Origin: a virus
IMG/VR virus record: IMGVR_UViG_3300023210_000034
Location: 1 to 62,267 of that record
Reading direction: 5' to 3' (one strand)
DNA: 62,267 nucleotides
Shown here: positions 40,480-48,887 of the stretch, one piece after another
How the letters are laid out: every line of letters starts with the position of its first letter
How positions within the stretch are numbered: position 1 is the first letter of the stretch
Program-made: the position numbers and the translations under genes
Notes under the pieces: model-generated
What the model saw: only the letters and a program-made list of their open reading frames with translations
Database searches by the model: none
Told to the model about the DNA's origin: nothing

Positions 40480-41637
40480 TTAGTCGTCAATATCGCCAAG
40501 AGCGGCGGCGATGAAGTGGCCGTACTCTTTGTTGAACTTCTCGAACTGTGTCATCTTTTGAGGGATGACTGGAAGTTCAAACTTAACCAGAGCGGTTCGG
40601 ACAGCCATGACAACGATTTCTGTGGTCATGTTATCCATCATGAAGGTAACGAAGTGGTCGAACTTATCGTACCAAGCATCATCGCCTTTGGTTTTCTCGA
40701 AATCCTCTTTCAACTCGTAGCAGAGAGAAACCGAGAGGGAGAAGTGAGCGGACACGTTGTCGATCTTCAACTCTTTGACCTTACCCATCAGGATATCGGT
40801 CGGGTTAGGCATCTTGTGAACGATGGCGCGTGTTGCCATGAACTTGCCAGCCATTGCATCACCGATGCTGCCACCCAAGAGTTTGCGAAGTGTGGAGTCT
40901 TTGACACCCTTGACTGCGCAGAAGTCAGAAACGAAAGACCAAGAGCGAGGGGTGGCGAAAGCGCGACCAGAAGACTTCGGCTTGAAATCGTACAAGTCAG
41001 CTTTGTTCGCATTCAAGTATGCGATAACAGTAGCGTCTTGACGGTTTGCGATTGCCCATTCTTCCCAGCACTTGTAGTCATGCTTCATTTCCAAGTGAGA
41101 GAAACGGTTGGACAGTGGAGTAGGCATGCGGTACACGACACCTTTGTCGGTTTCGCGGTTACCAGCGGCAACGATAACAACGTTGTCTGGCAGTTTGTAT
41201 TCGCCGACACGACGGTTCAGGATAAGCTGATAACCACTTGCCATAACGGCGGGAGAAGCGGTGTTCATTTCATCAAGGAACAGTGTGACGATTGGGAAGT
41301 CGATGCACTTCATGCCCTTCATTCCATCAGGAATTTTGTCAGTGAACAGCATGTCGTCATCATTTGGCAGACAGCCGGGACGTGCCCATTCCATTGTGTT
41401 GGTGGATTTGGAGTAGAACGGCATGCCTTTGATGTCGGTGACATCAAGCAGTGGCATACGGAGATCGATCACATAACCACCGCGATCAACAGTGATCTGC
41501 TCGATGATTTCTGATTTACCGATACCCGGTGGACCCCAAAGGAATACTGGACGTTTTACCATGAAGGCAACTTCCAGAGCTTCCGCTACTTCTTTTGGAG
41601 TGCATATTTCGATATTTAGTGCGTCGTTACTAGCCAT
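40480..41637 (-). CDS. MoxR-type AAA+ ATPase
   Basis: The start is at 41637 (MASNDALN). The 385-residue protein has Walker A GPPGIGKS (35-42), Walker B TLFLDEMN (Asp122, Glu123), AAGNRETD as sensor 1 and RMPTPLSNRFSHLEM as the arginine-finger region. MoxR ATPases work with VWA-domain partners, and the likely partner is encoded just downstream at 38372. The module may remodel a phage or host protein complex. Two tandem promoters precede it and a strong terminator follows. Confidence 0.88.
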   Translation of the reverse strand: MASNDALNIEICTPKEVAEALEVAFMVKRPVFLWGPPGIGKSEIIEQITVDRGGYVIDLRMPLLDVTDIKGMPFYSKSTNTMEWARPGCLPNDDDMLFTDKIPDGMKGMKCIDFPIVTLFLDEMNTASPAVMASGYQLILNRRVGEYKLPDNVVIVAAGNRETDKGVVYRMPTPLSNRFSHLEMKHDYKCWEEWAIANRQDATVIAYLNANKADLYDFKPKSSGRAFATPRSWSFVSDFCAVKGVKDSTLRKLLGGSIGDAMAGKFMATRAIVHKMPNPTDILMGKVKELKIDNVSAHFSLSVSLCYELKEDFEKTKGDDAWYDKFDHFVTFMMDNMTTEIVVMAVRTALVKFELPVIPQKMTQFEKFNKEYGHFIAAALGDIDD

Positions 41638-41679
41638 TTTCGTCAACCCTTTCAAAGGTGGTTTGTTTTCTTGATGCAG

Positions 41680-41707
41680 ATAGTATCACAAAAAAGCTGT
41701 GTGTCAA
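41680..41707 (-). promoter_or_regulatory. Sigma70-type promoter, proximal to the MoxR gene
   Basis: TTGACA (41702-41707) and TACTAT (41680-41685) are separated by 16 bases. It lies 42 bases upstream of the MoxR start and about 60 bases downstream of a second promoter. Confidence 0.65.
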
Positions 41708-41764
41708 TCGTTTTTTAAAACTTTGTTGAAACTCTTTAGTGACGGTCTCGATTTGTTAAGGGGA

Positions 41765-41793
41765 AGTATACACGTACATCCGACATATGTCAA
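41765..41793 (-). promoter_or_regulatory. Sigma70-type promoter, distal to the MoxR gene
   Basis: TTGACA (41788-41793) and TATACT (41765-41770) are 17 bases apart, close to consensus. Together with the proximal promoter it suggests strong early transcription of the MoxR gene. Confidence 0.75.
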
Positions 41794-41799
41794 CTGCTA

Positions 41800-42147
41800 T
41801 TATCGTTGTTGTGTAATTAAAAAGCGTTGGATGTCAAAACCACATAGTGCAAACCAATTGAAGATCGCTCGATCAAAGAAGATGATCCTCTTTCTGTATA
41901 TGTAGTATGGGCAATTGATCTTTTTATCTAATGCCAACAATGTCTTGAAATTGGACTCAATGTTCTTGCGTTGTTTGACGTTTGCATGAAATGCTTCTAG
42001 ATCAAGCTTGTGTTGAAATTCATGTAGACCTATCTCGGTCAATCTTAATCCGCCGCCTTTGCGTGGGTTCATCCATATGATTGGAAACAATTGTTCCGCA
42101 GTTTCGGCAGACTTTTCTGCAACTAACTCCGTAAGTTTTTGTTTCAT
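41800..42147 (-). CDS. Hypothetical protein, 115 residues
   Basis: This basic protein has a helical start (LTELVAEKSAETAEQLFPIIW) and an aromatic/basic end (YYIYRKRIIFFDRAIFNWFALCGFDIQRF). Overlaps with the gene at 42144 show operon membership. No family is recognised. Confidence 0.55.
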   Translation of the reverse strand: MKQKLTELVAEKSAETAEQLFPIIWMNPRKGGGLRLTEIGLHEFQHKLDLEAFHANVKQRKNIESNFKTLLALDKKINCPYYIYRKRIIFFDRAIFNWFALCGFDIQRFLITQQR

Positions 42148-42437
42148 GGATACACCTGTTGCCCCTTGATTAATTTCATGACAACGAATAGGTCTGTCTT
42201 GAATTCGGTGTTCAGTTTCTTGGCGAGGTTGATCGCATGTCCGGGATTGCTGAATGAAACCTTTTTATATTTCGGGGGATTCTTCTTGAGGTTCTTCAAC
42301 AAGTTCAATGTTTTTAGATTGATAGGTTGCCCATCATAGTACACAGCCCAAATCCCATCACTCAATAGGACTTGTTCAGAGTCATATGTTTCTTTGTTTG
42401 TGTTCTCTCGGAGAACGGTCGGGGCAGGACGCGACAT
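42144..42437 (-). CDS. Hypothetical protein, 97 residues
   Basis: The start is at 42437 (MSRPAPTV), sharing a TAATG junction with the homing endonuclease gene upstream. The basic protein has VSFSNPGHAINLAKKLNTEFKTDLFVVMKL, an alpha/beta pattern. Its function is unknown. Confidence 0.55.
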   Translation of the reverse strand: MSRPAPTVLRENTNKETYDSEQVLLSDGIWAVYYDGQPINLKTLNLLKNLKKNPPKYKKVSFSNPGHAINLAKKLNTEFKTDLFVVMKLIKGQQVYP

Positions 42438-42994
42438 TATCCTTCTCCCTTTAGTTTGCGCCATCTAGCAAGTTGAGATTGGCGGCATTTTTCTTTTTGT
42501 TCCTCGGACATAGGACCACGTTTTGGCATAACCTGTTTTGCACGAGCTACCCGAAGCTTTTCCTTTTGTTCCTCTTTCATTTTCCAACCGCTGGGCATAA
42601 CCTGCTTTGCTCTAGCATCGCGGATTTTTTGTTTGGATTCTTCTGAATGTTTACGTTTTAATCCTTTCTCACTGAGTATTTTTCTACCAGCTTCGGAAAT
42701 GCCAGTATCGCCACCCATTTGTCCGTCTTCTTGTTTTAAATTAGCCCATTCGCGAGATTCGACTATGTTATTGTTGGTTGAGAAATTCAGAGCATACTCT
42801 ATCAACTCTTGTTCGTCCGTGAACTGTTTTTTCCAAACAGTGGTAACATTATTGGAATGCTTTTTAATATGCCTAACCCAATACAAACCAGAACCGCTAT
42901 ATCCATCCGGATCGTTCACAGTCTTTCCGAAATATTTCATACCCGTATCATTGTGTTCTTTGATATATAACCACGTTGGTTTAAAATTGTCCAT
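42437..42994 (-). CDS. Free-standing GIY-YIG homing endonuclease
   Basis: The start at 42994 is chosen because the domain begins there (MDNFKPTWLYIKEHN). The 185-residue protein has LYI...MKYFGKT...GSGLYWVRHIKKH, the GIY-YIG catalytic pattern. Three NUMOD3-like helical DNA-binding repeats follow (KHSEESKQKIRDAR, MKEEQKEKLRVARAK, MSEEQKEKCRQSQLARW). Such enzymes cut intronless alleles in co-infecting phages and spread by gene conversion. No intron is evident. ATAAATA lies four bases before the ATG. Confidence 0.85.
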   Translation of the reverse strand: MDNFKPTWLYIKEHNDTGMKYFGKTVNDPDGYSGSGLYWVRHIKKHSNNVTTVWKKQFTDEQELIEYALNFSTNNNIVESREWANLKQEDGQMGGDTGISEAGRKILSEKGLKRKHSEESKQKIRDARAKQVMPSGWKMKEEQKEKLRVARAKQVMPKRGPMSEEQKEKCRQSQLARWRKLKGEG

Positions 42995-43025
42995 ACTGTA
43001 TTTATCTATTATATGGGTATATAAC

Positions 43026-43259
43026 TCAAAAAGTTCCACCATCGAATTTACTAGGCAATCCTTGGCTGGCCAAATTGGCCTCGTCTTGATATTGGGTTTT
43101 TGATTGTAGTTCAGCCACGAGATCAATCAATCCAAACATCTCATTGTGTAAATCTCTTGCGTCTTTGGCGGTCATGGTTAATTGTTTACCCGCCTGATCG
43201 TTCATCAGTTTCACCTTCTCGCGAAACTTTTTGATGTGCAATGAGCTATACGCTGCCAT
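43026..43259 (-). CDS. Hypothetical protein, 77 residues
   Basis: The start is at 43259 (MAAYSSLHIKKF), with GGAAG upstream and a 14-base overlap with the previous gene. It is helical (KDARDLHNEMFGLIDLVAEL) and may form a coiled coil. It lies just before the homing endonuclease. Function unknown. Confidence 0.55.
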   Translation of the reverse strand: MAAYSSLHIKKFREKVKLMNDQAGKQLTMTAKDARDLHNEMFGLIDLVAELQSKTQYQDEANLASQGLPSKFDGGTF

Positions 43260-43713
43260 TGTCGATTGCTTCCTTGACGGTATTGAACGGTCCCTGATAG
43301 CCATAGCGTTGTAGTGTAATCAGTTTAGGACAGAACATATATTTCCATTGCCCGTTGTTCTTCAGATCGACCATATAATGACCGGCACAGAAGTAACTCT
43401 TTGATTTCGCGCCTTTGGTAAACAATGGTACACGTCGAACGACATCATACATTGTATTGAATGGCATAGCGTCGGTGCTATAACCATATACATCCAATGG
43501 TGCTTGTGGCGTTTTCTTCACTGACTTAGTGAACTTGATGTCGTATTTGGCACCAATTTCTTTCAATGATACAAACTGTTCGGACTTATTCCCGAAATGA
43601 ATGGTCATTGTGTCTCCGTTGCCGGAACTAATGATTGATCCGACCTTGGACCCATTAGTCTTATTGATTACCCAACACTTGTTTTTTACGATGGGATTTG
43701 CTATTAGTTTCAT
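43246..43713 (-). CDS. Hypothetical protein, 155 residues
   Basis: The start is at 43713 (MKLIANPIVKNKCWVI), overlapping the exonuclease stop as ATGA. The protein is basic, with strand-rich segments (SIISSGNGDTMTIHFGNKSEQFVSL) and a GPFNTVKEAIDNG end. No family is recognised; position next to the exonuclease suggests a replication-related role. Confidence 0.55.
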   Translation of the reverse strand: MKLIANPIVKNKCWVINKTNGSKVGSIISSGNGDTMTIHFGNKSEQFVSLKEIGAKYDIKFTKSVKKTPQAPLDVYGYSTDAMPFNTMYDVVRRVPLFTKGAKSKSYFCAGHYMVDLKNNGQWKYMFCPKLITLQRYGYQGPFNTVKEAIDNGSV

Positions 43714-44705
43714 ATTTGTTCTCCGTATGATGAACTCAGCCATGCTGTATATTGCTTTGAAAACCCTGAAATAGTATTTAGGTCGTATTTTGAGCAAAAG
43801 CGCATAAACATCAGGCCAACCTTCGCGATATCCTTTGGATGTTCGGCCAGTTCAATGGCTTCATCGATCTTTTCAATCACGTATTCTGGCTGTTTGGTGA
43901 GATCAATCAGGGTCTTGTTGCGCTCATAATCTTCTTTGACTACGTGCTCTGCCCCTTCGTGATCGGTCCATGTTTGTTGCATCAGGTTATTCCAATCATA
44001 ACCTCTGGTGGGTTTATCGGCAAATGCTTCCAACAGTCCTGTACGTTTAGCTGAACCCTTCTTTCGAACGCCGGGGTACGCACTGAATACATTATCGGCG
44101 CTATCTCCACGGATACATTTCTCGAACAATACCCATTCTGGATTAGGTGGCTCCTTTGGTTCTTGTGTCTTCTTATCGATCACTGGCTTATCGTTGTCAC
44201 CAAAGATACCATGAACGGTAATCAATTGGCTTGCCAATCCATTGTACTGGTATACGGTTTCGCTCAACAATTGATGGAAGTCAGAGTCGGAACTCAGAAT
44301 GATATGAGTATCGTTCGGATGGGTTTGAATCCATCGAGCAATCATATCATCGGCTTCGGCCACATGATTTTGTAGCACAGTGCAGTTCGTTCGTTCGGTA
44401 AGATATTCGGTGAAATGTCCATACGCTTCGAAGAACTCTTCATCTTCTTTGATTTCTTTGGGTGTACGTTTTTGTTTCAACACATCCCGATTACGTTTGT
44501 ATGGTTCGTAGAAATCTTTGCGCCATGATCGGCCTTCGAGACAGAAGATCACATGGTCAACATTTTCTTTGAGGACTGATTTGTTCACGATTGATAGGGT
44601 AGTATGGATAGCCATCCCGATCTTCAAGTGGGATTCTGATCCTTTAGCTGCCATATGTTTAGCGCGGAAGAAAGCATTCATAGTGTCTACTAGTAGATAT
44701 CGCAT
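43710..44705 (-). CDS. rnh: T4-type 5'-3' exonuclease / RNase H
   Basis: The 331-residue protein begins MRYLLVDTMNAFFRAKH (Asp7). It has FYEPYKRNRD, NHVAEADDMIARWI, IILSSDSDFHQLL and FEKCIRGDSADNVFSAYPGVRKKGSAKR. These are the acidic active-site residues and helix-hairpin region of flap endonuclease-family enzymes. It would remove RNA primers during lagging-strand synthesis, as T4 Rnh does. Length is close to the T4 enzyme. Confidence 0.85.
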   Translation of the reverse strand: MRYLLVDTMNAFFRAKHMAAKGSESHLKIGMAIHTTLSIVNKSVLKENVDHVIFCLEGRSWRKDFYEPYKRNRDVLKQKRTPKEIKEDEEFFEAYGHFTEYLTERTNCTVLQNHVAEADDMIARWIQTHPNDTHIILSSDSDFHQLLSETVYQYNGLASQLITVHGIFGDNDKPVIDKKTQEPKEPPNPEWVLFEKCIRGDSADNVFSAYPGVRKKGSAKRTGLLEAFADKPTRGYDWNNLMQQTWTDHEGAEHVVKEDYERNKTLIDLTKQPEYVIEKIDEAIELAEHPKDIAKVGLMFMRFCSKYDLNTISGFSKQYTAWLSSSYGEQI

Positions 44706-45085
44706 TAAGTTACCTCTGTTCTGCCATTACCAATTTTACGCCGACCGGATGGTTCTATGTCAGGGTTCATGGCTTCATCTTTTTCGAAGTTCTCCATGGC
44801 GATCTGACGACATACATCTTGGAACCAATGGTCTACCATTTCGGCATCCGTTTTGGCTTCGTAGCCTGATTTGGCTAGACGTACGATGAAAGCATCATTC
44901 CAATCGAATTCAAATGATCCACCGGCAGTTGGGTTGTCTGGATCGACTTCTACATTGATCACGTCAATATATGATAGCCCTTGTTGATCCGCGTATTCTT
45001 TATCGGTTAGTTCCGGATCGATTTTATCCGTGTTGTCTACATCCGGCTTGCCGCCGAATATTCCTTTAAGTATAGCTCCGAACAT
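44705..45085 (-). CDS. Hypothetical protein, 126 residues
   Basis: The start is at 45085 (MFGAILKGIFGG), sharing TAATG with the upstream stop and preceded by GAGGAA. The protein is acidic, with a short hydrophobic start and a DWNDAFIVRLAKSGYEAKTDAEMVDHWFQDVCRQ block. It sits directly upstream of the exonuclease. No family is recognised. Confidence 0.55.
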   Translation of the reverse strand: MFGAILKGIFGGKPDVDNTDKIDPELTDKEYADQQGLSYIDVINVEVDPDNPTAGGSFEFDWNDAFIVRLAKSGYEAKTDAEMVDHWFQDVCRQIAMENFEKDEAMNPDIEPSGRRKIGNGRTEVT

Positions 45086-45321
45086 TATAGTTCCTCTATG
45101 ATACCGAGTACTTCCGCAAAGCCCATCAGGGATGCGAATACCCATACTGCATTTGCGTCGATTTGAATGCCATACAGTCCTAAAATAATACATGCAGCAA
45201 TACGTGCTACGCTTTTTGTCACACTAATTCGGAAGTGTGTTTTCCTTGGGTCTTGTCCTACCGGCATTGTGTCATCCTCGTGTTCATTGTATGCTTGCCT
45301 TGCTCGTTCTTCCGGTGTCAT
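45085..45321 (-). CDS. Small membrane protein, 78 residues
   Basis: The N-terminal half is charged and soluble. The C-terminal half has two hydrophobic segments (ARIAACIILGLYGI and AVWVFASLMGFAEVLGI), so the protein would be anchored in the inner membrane. It overlaps both neighbours. Function unknown. Confidence 0.55.
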   Translation of the reverse strand: MTPEERARQAYNEHEDDTMPVGQDPRKTHFRISVTKSVARIAACIILGLYGIQIDANAVWVFASLMGFAEVLGIIEEL

Positions 45322-45512
45322 TTGATTTCCTTAATATAGATACCATCATCCCGAACTTCATAGTCAAGGTCTGTATCTTCATCCCATCCCATTCGTTCCA
45401 GCAGTTCTGGCGGCAATGGTAAGATCAAATTATCAGCATCATCCGGATCGGATTGAATGATAAGTGTTTCGTACCACGGCTTGTTATTTAAACGTTTTTC
45501 AAGCATGCTCAT
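45318..45512 (-). CDS. AbrB/MazE-like small DNA-binding domain protein
   Basis: The start is at 45512 (MSMLEKRLNNKPW). The 64-residue protein has LILPLPPELLERMGWDEDTDLDYEV followed by a short strand, the swapped-hairpin pattern of SpoVT-AbrB domains. Such domains bind DNA in regulators and antitoxins. No toxin gene adjoins it, so a regulatory role is more likely. It starts five bases after the HAD gene stop. Confidence 0.5.
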   Translation of the reverse strand: MSMLEKRLNNKPWYETLIIQSDPDDADNLILPLPPELLERMGWDEDTDLDYEVRDDGIYIKEIK

Positions 45513-45516
45513 AATT

Positions 45517-45927
45517 TTATAACGTGAAAGTGTCAATGAAATCAATACCATAGCGTTCACAACCGGGCAATACCCACTCGGGCATATCGTCAATCATGAT
45601 GGTGATATCTCTTTCGTAACACATCAGTCCTTTCCAATGCATAGATTCATCACCATCCAGAATGATACTTTGGGTGGCGATATCTGGTTGACGTACCTGC
45701 ATAACGATATCTTCGAAATGATCCATTGTCAGCTTGGTATGTGATTGTAAATCAAAGATCGTTTGTTCTCTGGTCCAGAAACCTGTGTTGTTTCTGAACG
45801 TGACGATCCAATATTCTTTATCGGGATTGGCCAAGATATACTCTTCGAACAAGTGTGTCTTGTTACTGTTCACAAGTGTATGATCGAAGTCAATCCCGAT
45901 CTTTTGATGTTTGTCTAATCGATTCAT
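45517..45927 (-). CDS. HAD-family phosphatase
   Basis: The 136-residue protein has HAD motif I IDFDHTLVNS (Asp13, Asp15), YWIVTFRNN as motif II and MIDDMPEW as motif IV. It is close in size to small phage HAD phosphatases and 5'-nucleotidases acting on nucleotides or DNA ends. The deoxyribonucleotide genes elsewhere in the window make a nucleotide role plausible. It overlaps the gene at 45924 as ATGA. Confidence 0.7.
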   Translation of the reverse strand: MNRLDKHQKIGIDFDHTLVNSNKTHLFEEYILANPDKEYWIVTFRNNTGFWTREQTIFDLQSHTKLTMDHFEDIVMQVRQPDIATQSIILDGDESMHWKGLMCYERDITIMIDDMPEWVLPGCERYGIDFIDTFTL

Positions 45928-46397
45928 TGTATATCCAGTCTCGCAATTGGTAGATTGTAACAGTCTGCTTTTACGATGAAATTATTTGATGGATCAACAT
46001 CGCCTTTTTTCATAAATCGGGCAGCATCGAAATATTCCTGCTTACCCATGGCTCCAAGGAACCAAGCCTTCTTGCATTTAGAGTCTACTCGCACGAAGGC
46101 ATACGCATCGCATTGTTGTTTTGTATTGAATGCAGCAACACTGCACTCATAGTGTGGGCGTGGTGCTGATGTCACTCGTTTTGTTTTCACATCAACCGTC
46201 AGTCCGTTCGTGAGAATGAGATCATAATCGTACGTATTCGCTATGGTCCCGCCGAATATCTGATGTGCCACCAGTTCTCCAATAAACCCAGCGGTATTGC
46301 CTTTACCGCTGAGAATACTGTTATTTAACTTTCCCATTCTGAGGGCTTCTTGTTCGGCGTAGTCGCGCATGTCTTGTGTAATATTTACATACTCCAT
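45924..46397 (-). CDS. Putative PD-(D/E)XK-like nuclease
   Basis: The start is at 46397 (MEYVNITQDMRDYAEQEA). The 157-residue protein has GNTAGFIGELVAHQIFGG (Glu), then YDYDLILTNGLTVDVKTKR. Together these form E...D...DVK, the active-site layout of PD-(D/E)XK nucleases. Small enzymes of this type in phages include recombination and restriction-like nucleases. A promoter at 46519-46548 precedes it. Confidence 0.5.
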   Translation of the reverse strand: MEYVNITQDMRDYAEQEALRMGKLNNSILSGKGNTAGFIGELVAHQIFGGTIANTYDYDLILTNGLTVDVKTKRVTSAPRPHYECSVAAFNTKQQCDAYAFVRVDSKCKKAWFLGAMGKQEYFDAARFMKKGDVDPSNNFIVKADCYNLPIARLDIQ

Positions 46398-46518
46398 TAT
46401 CGTTCCGGTGTACTCATTTTGTTTTCCTTTAGTACTTTTGTTTTTCTGGTATAACGCCTCTAAAGTATAAATACAATGTAGTTCGCGATGCTCTAACATC
46501 CAACTACTCTATAACTGT

Positions 46519-46548
46519 ATTATAACATAGGAGTTACAGCAATGTCAA
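46519..46548 (-). promoter_or_regulatory. Sigma70-type promoter for the nuclease-like gene
   Basis: TTGACA (46543-46548) and a perfect TATAAT (46519-46524) are separated by 18 bases, about 120 bases upstream of the start at 46397. The leader between them and the gene has no other recognised feature. Confidence 0.75.
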
Positions 46549-46602
46549 TGTTTAATAAATCTAATCTGAATATACTATAAACAAATATGCAAACGGCGAA
46601 CG

Positions 46603-47082
46603 TTAAGATTCATCAGTTTTAGAATAATGCGGCGAAGTGTGATAATTTCCGCGATCAGGTATGCAATATCTAATGCCGCCAGCAGGATCTTTCATATCAC
46701 CGTCACGTCGTGGAATCAAATGTACATGAGGGAACGCGACTGTTTGACCTGATGCTTTACCAGCGTTAAGTCCTACATTGAAGCCATCACACAATCCTTG
46801 TTGGACCATTTTGTTGCCTTGTATGTATGCTTGTTTCATGCATTCAGGGATTAGCTCCCACGGATTTCCACTTGAGTAAGTCAGGATTTGCTCTGGTGCA
46901 TTTGTCTTTGAGCGATCCCAATTCTCAATAAACCCTTTAGGAACGAATAGCATATGACCTTTGGTGACAGGATAGATGTCTAGATATACGTCGATATCGC
47001 CGTTGATATCGAACAACCATTCGGTCCATGGACGTAATGGTTTCAATCCTTTTTCGACGGTGTGGTTGAATTTTGCTGGCAT
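46603..47082 (-). CDS. HIT-family protein
   Basis: The start is at 47082 (MPAKFNHTV), six bases after GGAG. The 159-residue protein has VYLDIYPVTKGHMLFVPKG, GFNVGLNAGKASGQTVAFPHVHLIPRR. This is the histidine-triad region with PHVHLIPR, in which the last His is replaced. HIT proteins hydrolyse or transfer nucleotides. An early T4-like phage role in nucleotide metabolism is plausible. It has its own promoter (47111-47139). Confidence 0.8.
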   Translation of the reverse strand: MPAKFNHTVEKGLKPLRPWTEWLFDINGDIDVYLDIYPVTKGHMLFVPKGFIENWDRSKTNAPEQILTYSSGNPWELIPECMKQAYIQGNKMVQQGLCDGFNVGLNAGKASGQTVAFPHVHLIPRRDGDMKDPAGGIRYCIPDRGNYHTSPHYSKTDES

Positions 47083-47110
47083 GTTCTGCTCCATTTACGA
47101 TTAATGAACC

Positions 47111-47139
47111 ATTGTATCTGATTCAAGCATAGGAGTCAA
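47111..47139 (-). promoter_or_regulatory. Sigma70-type promoter for the HIT gene
   Basis: TTGACT (47134-47139) and TACAAT (47111-47116) are separated by 17 bases. The -10 box lies 28 bases upstream of the HIT start codon. Confidence 0.7.
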
Positions 47140-47142
47140 ATG

Positions 47143-48855
47143 TTAAATGTCGTACAGTCGCTGTTCTAAATCTTCACGTGCGCCTTCTTCTTGGAAATCG
47201 CCGTGGAAGCCATATCGACCATCGTCGAGGTTGATACCTTTATCGCCGTACCAACCGCTGGTGTATTCGATATCATACAGCATGTCTTCGTCGGACAATA
47301 CATGAACGATCTCGTACAACGGCATTACATACTTTACCGGTTCATGTATACTGGTGAAAAGAATTCTTCCACCATATGGTAAGGTTGGATCATTCAGTTC
47401 GCGCTTAATAGCATTGTACACTTCGGTTTCGTAACCATATCTTACGCCAGTTTCGGTTGCCCAGTGAACAGCAGACCTGATATCGTCCATGCCTTCCATA
47501 TCTTCATATTGATCGATGGTTTCCCATATGTCACCGTCGTTCATGTTGATCCATTCGTCTAGGTCTTCCCCATTGTTATCTGCGATGACCCGCATTTTAT
47601 CTTTTAGCGTCTGGGTGAGATTGTCTGGTAATTCGTTTACAAAATCCTTCACTTGATCCGGATCAACATAATGCTCTTGATCATAGTCGCCCTGTACTAC
47701 GCCAACATAATGACTTAGATTTCCTTTTTGATAGTTCGCGAATGTTTCTAGGTCTTTGTCTTCGTCTAGTACAATTAATGCTTTGCTGTAATCTTTGATC
47801 TGGTCTTTGTCGAATGGTAGTTTTGATTCACCATCGTCATCGCTCTCAGCGAACTCAACGCGAACATAACTTATGTCATGACTGTCCAGTGTTTTTAAGA
47901 CACGATCTAATACTTCTTTAGAAGGCCCACGTGCTCTAAGCATGTCTTTCAGTGTGCCAAGATCGGGTTTCGCTTGGATTAGGCGTTCACGTTCTTGCTC
48001 TGGGAGATCGGATAGTGCGAAGTTATTCTCTGGTTGATAGCCACCACCGGATATACCTTTAACCATTTTATGTTCTAACAGTTTGATAATGTAAGGGTGA
48101 TAACGTTCTGCAGGTTTTTCATTAGCTCGACCTTTTGTTTCGCCAAGATATCCATCCTCGTCTATGATAAATGTCAGGTGGGGCTTCCAACGGTTGTTGG
48201 GTTGTAGTGAACGGAAACTCAGAATACGATGATTTTTGTATCCACCAGCGTTTCCGCAGTGTCCCATGGCGTCGGCCTCGGAAGGACATGAAGAACGATT
48301 CAATAGCCACCATGAGCCTTGATCCAGTTTGATAATTTCATGATCATCTTCTCGAATATCTACGGTTCCCTTCGCGTCTACCGCCCACTTCTTTTCATGC
48401 TCTCTGAATATATCGAACAATTCTGCAGGTTTTTCGCTCCTAAATACGTGGTTCTGTATGGCGGGAACATTATGTACAATTCCCATGAAATGCGTTAATT
48501 GTGCATGTATCCAATGGGCACGGGGAATGTTAAACATGTCTGTCCATCCCATTTTGTGCATTATTTTGGATCGAAGGTCTTTGAGTGTATCTGCTATTTC
48601 TGGATGCTGTTTAGATAGTTGACCATTGAACCCCGGCGCTCCAACTAACTCATTCAACATATCGAGCCGAACCCATTTCAAATACCATGCAATTCGGTCA
48701 TTCTTTCGAAGAAGTTCCTTTGCAAGTTTTATAGAATGTTTGCTAGTTTCGCGCCACCACGCTGCTTGTTCTTCGGGCAATATCTTCAACACACCAGCGA
48801 ACATCTGTTCGTAGTTCTGTGCCTCAGTTAAAAATGTGAATTCTCTGGCTCTCAT
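47143..48855 (-). CDS. Large protein with PcfJ-like domain
   Basis: The 570-residue protein starts at 48855 (MRAREFTFLTEA) with AAGGGA upstream. Residues about 185-255 contain SSCPSEADAMGHCGNAGGYKNHRILSFR. They are followed by PHLTFIID, G-x-LGETKGRANEKP, which resembles the Cys/His-containing core of PcfJ-like domains. The rest is acidic and helical. The family occurs on plasmids and in phages, with no established activity. Position near replication genes is uninformative. Confidence 0.55.
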   Translation of the reverse strand: MRAREFTFLTEAQNYEQMFAGVLKILPEEQAAWWRETSKHSIKLAKELLRKNDRIAWYLKWVRLDMLNELVGAPGFNGQLSKQHPEIADTLKDLRSKIMHKMGWTDMFNIPRAHWIHAQLTHFMGIVHNVPAIQNHVFRSEKPAELFDIFREHEKKWAVDAKGTVDIREDDHEIIKLDQGSWWLLNRSSCPSEADAMGHCGNAGGYKNHRILSFRSLQPNNRWKPHLTFIIDEDGYLGETKGRANEKPAERYHPYIIKLLEHKMVKGISGGGYQPENNFALSDLPEQERERLIQAKPDLGTLKDMLRARGPSKEVLDRVLKTLDSHDISYVRVEFAESDDDGESKLPFDKDQIKDYSKALIVLDEDKDLETFANYQKGNLSHYVGVVQGDYDQEHYVDPDQVKDFVNELPDNLTQTLKDKMRVIADNNGEDLDEWINMNDGDIWETIDQYEDMEGMDDIRSAVHWATETGVRYGYETEVYNAIKRELNDPTLPYGGRILFTSIHEPVKYVMPLYEIVHVLSDEDMLYDIEYTSGWYGDKGINLDDGRYGFHGDFQEEGAREDLEQRLYDI

Positions 48856-48887
48856 GCTAATCCCTTATAGGGTATTTAGCATTTTTC

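Noticed and set aside
40516-41514. 332-residue open frame on the plus strand opposite the MoxR gene
   Set aside because: It is fully antisense to a protein with clear AAA+ motifs, has no ribosome-binding site and an unnatural composition rich in His, Val and Cys. It is a shadow of the minus-strand codon pattern.
46466-46474. TATAAATA on the plus strand as a late promoter
   Set aside because: It points away from all genes; the flanking genes are on the minus strand and no rightward gene follows.
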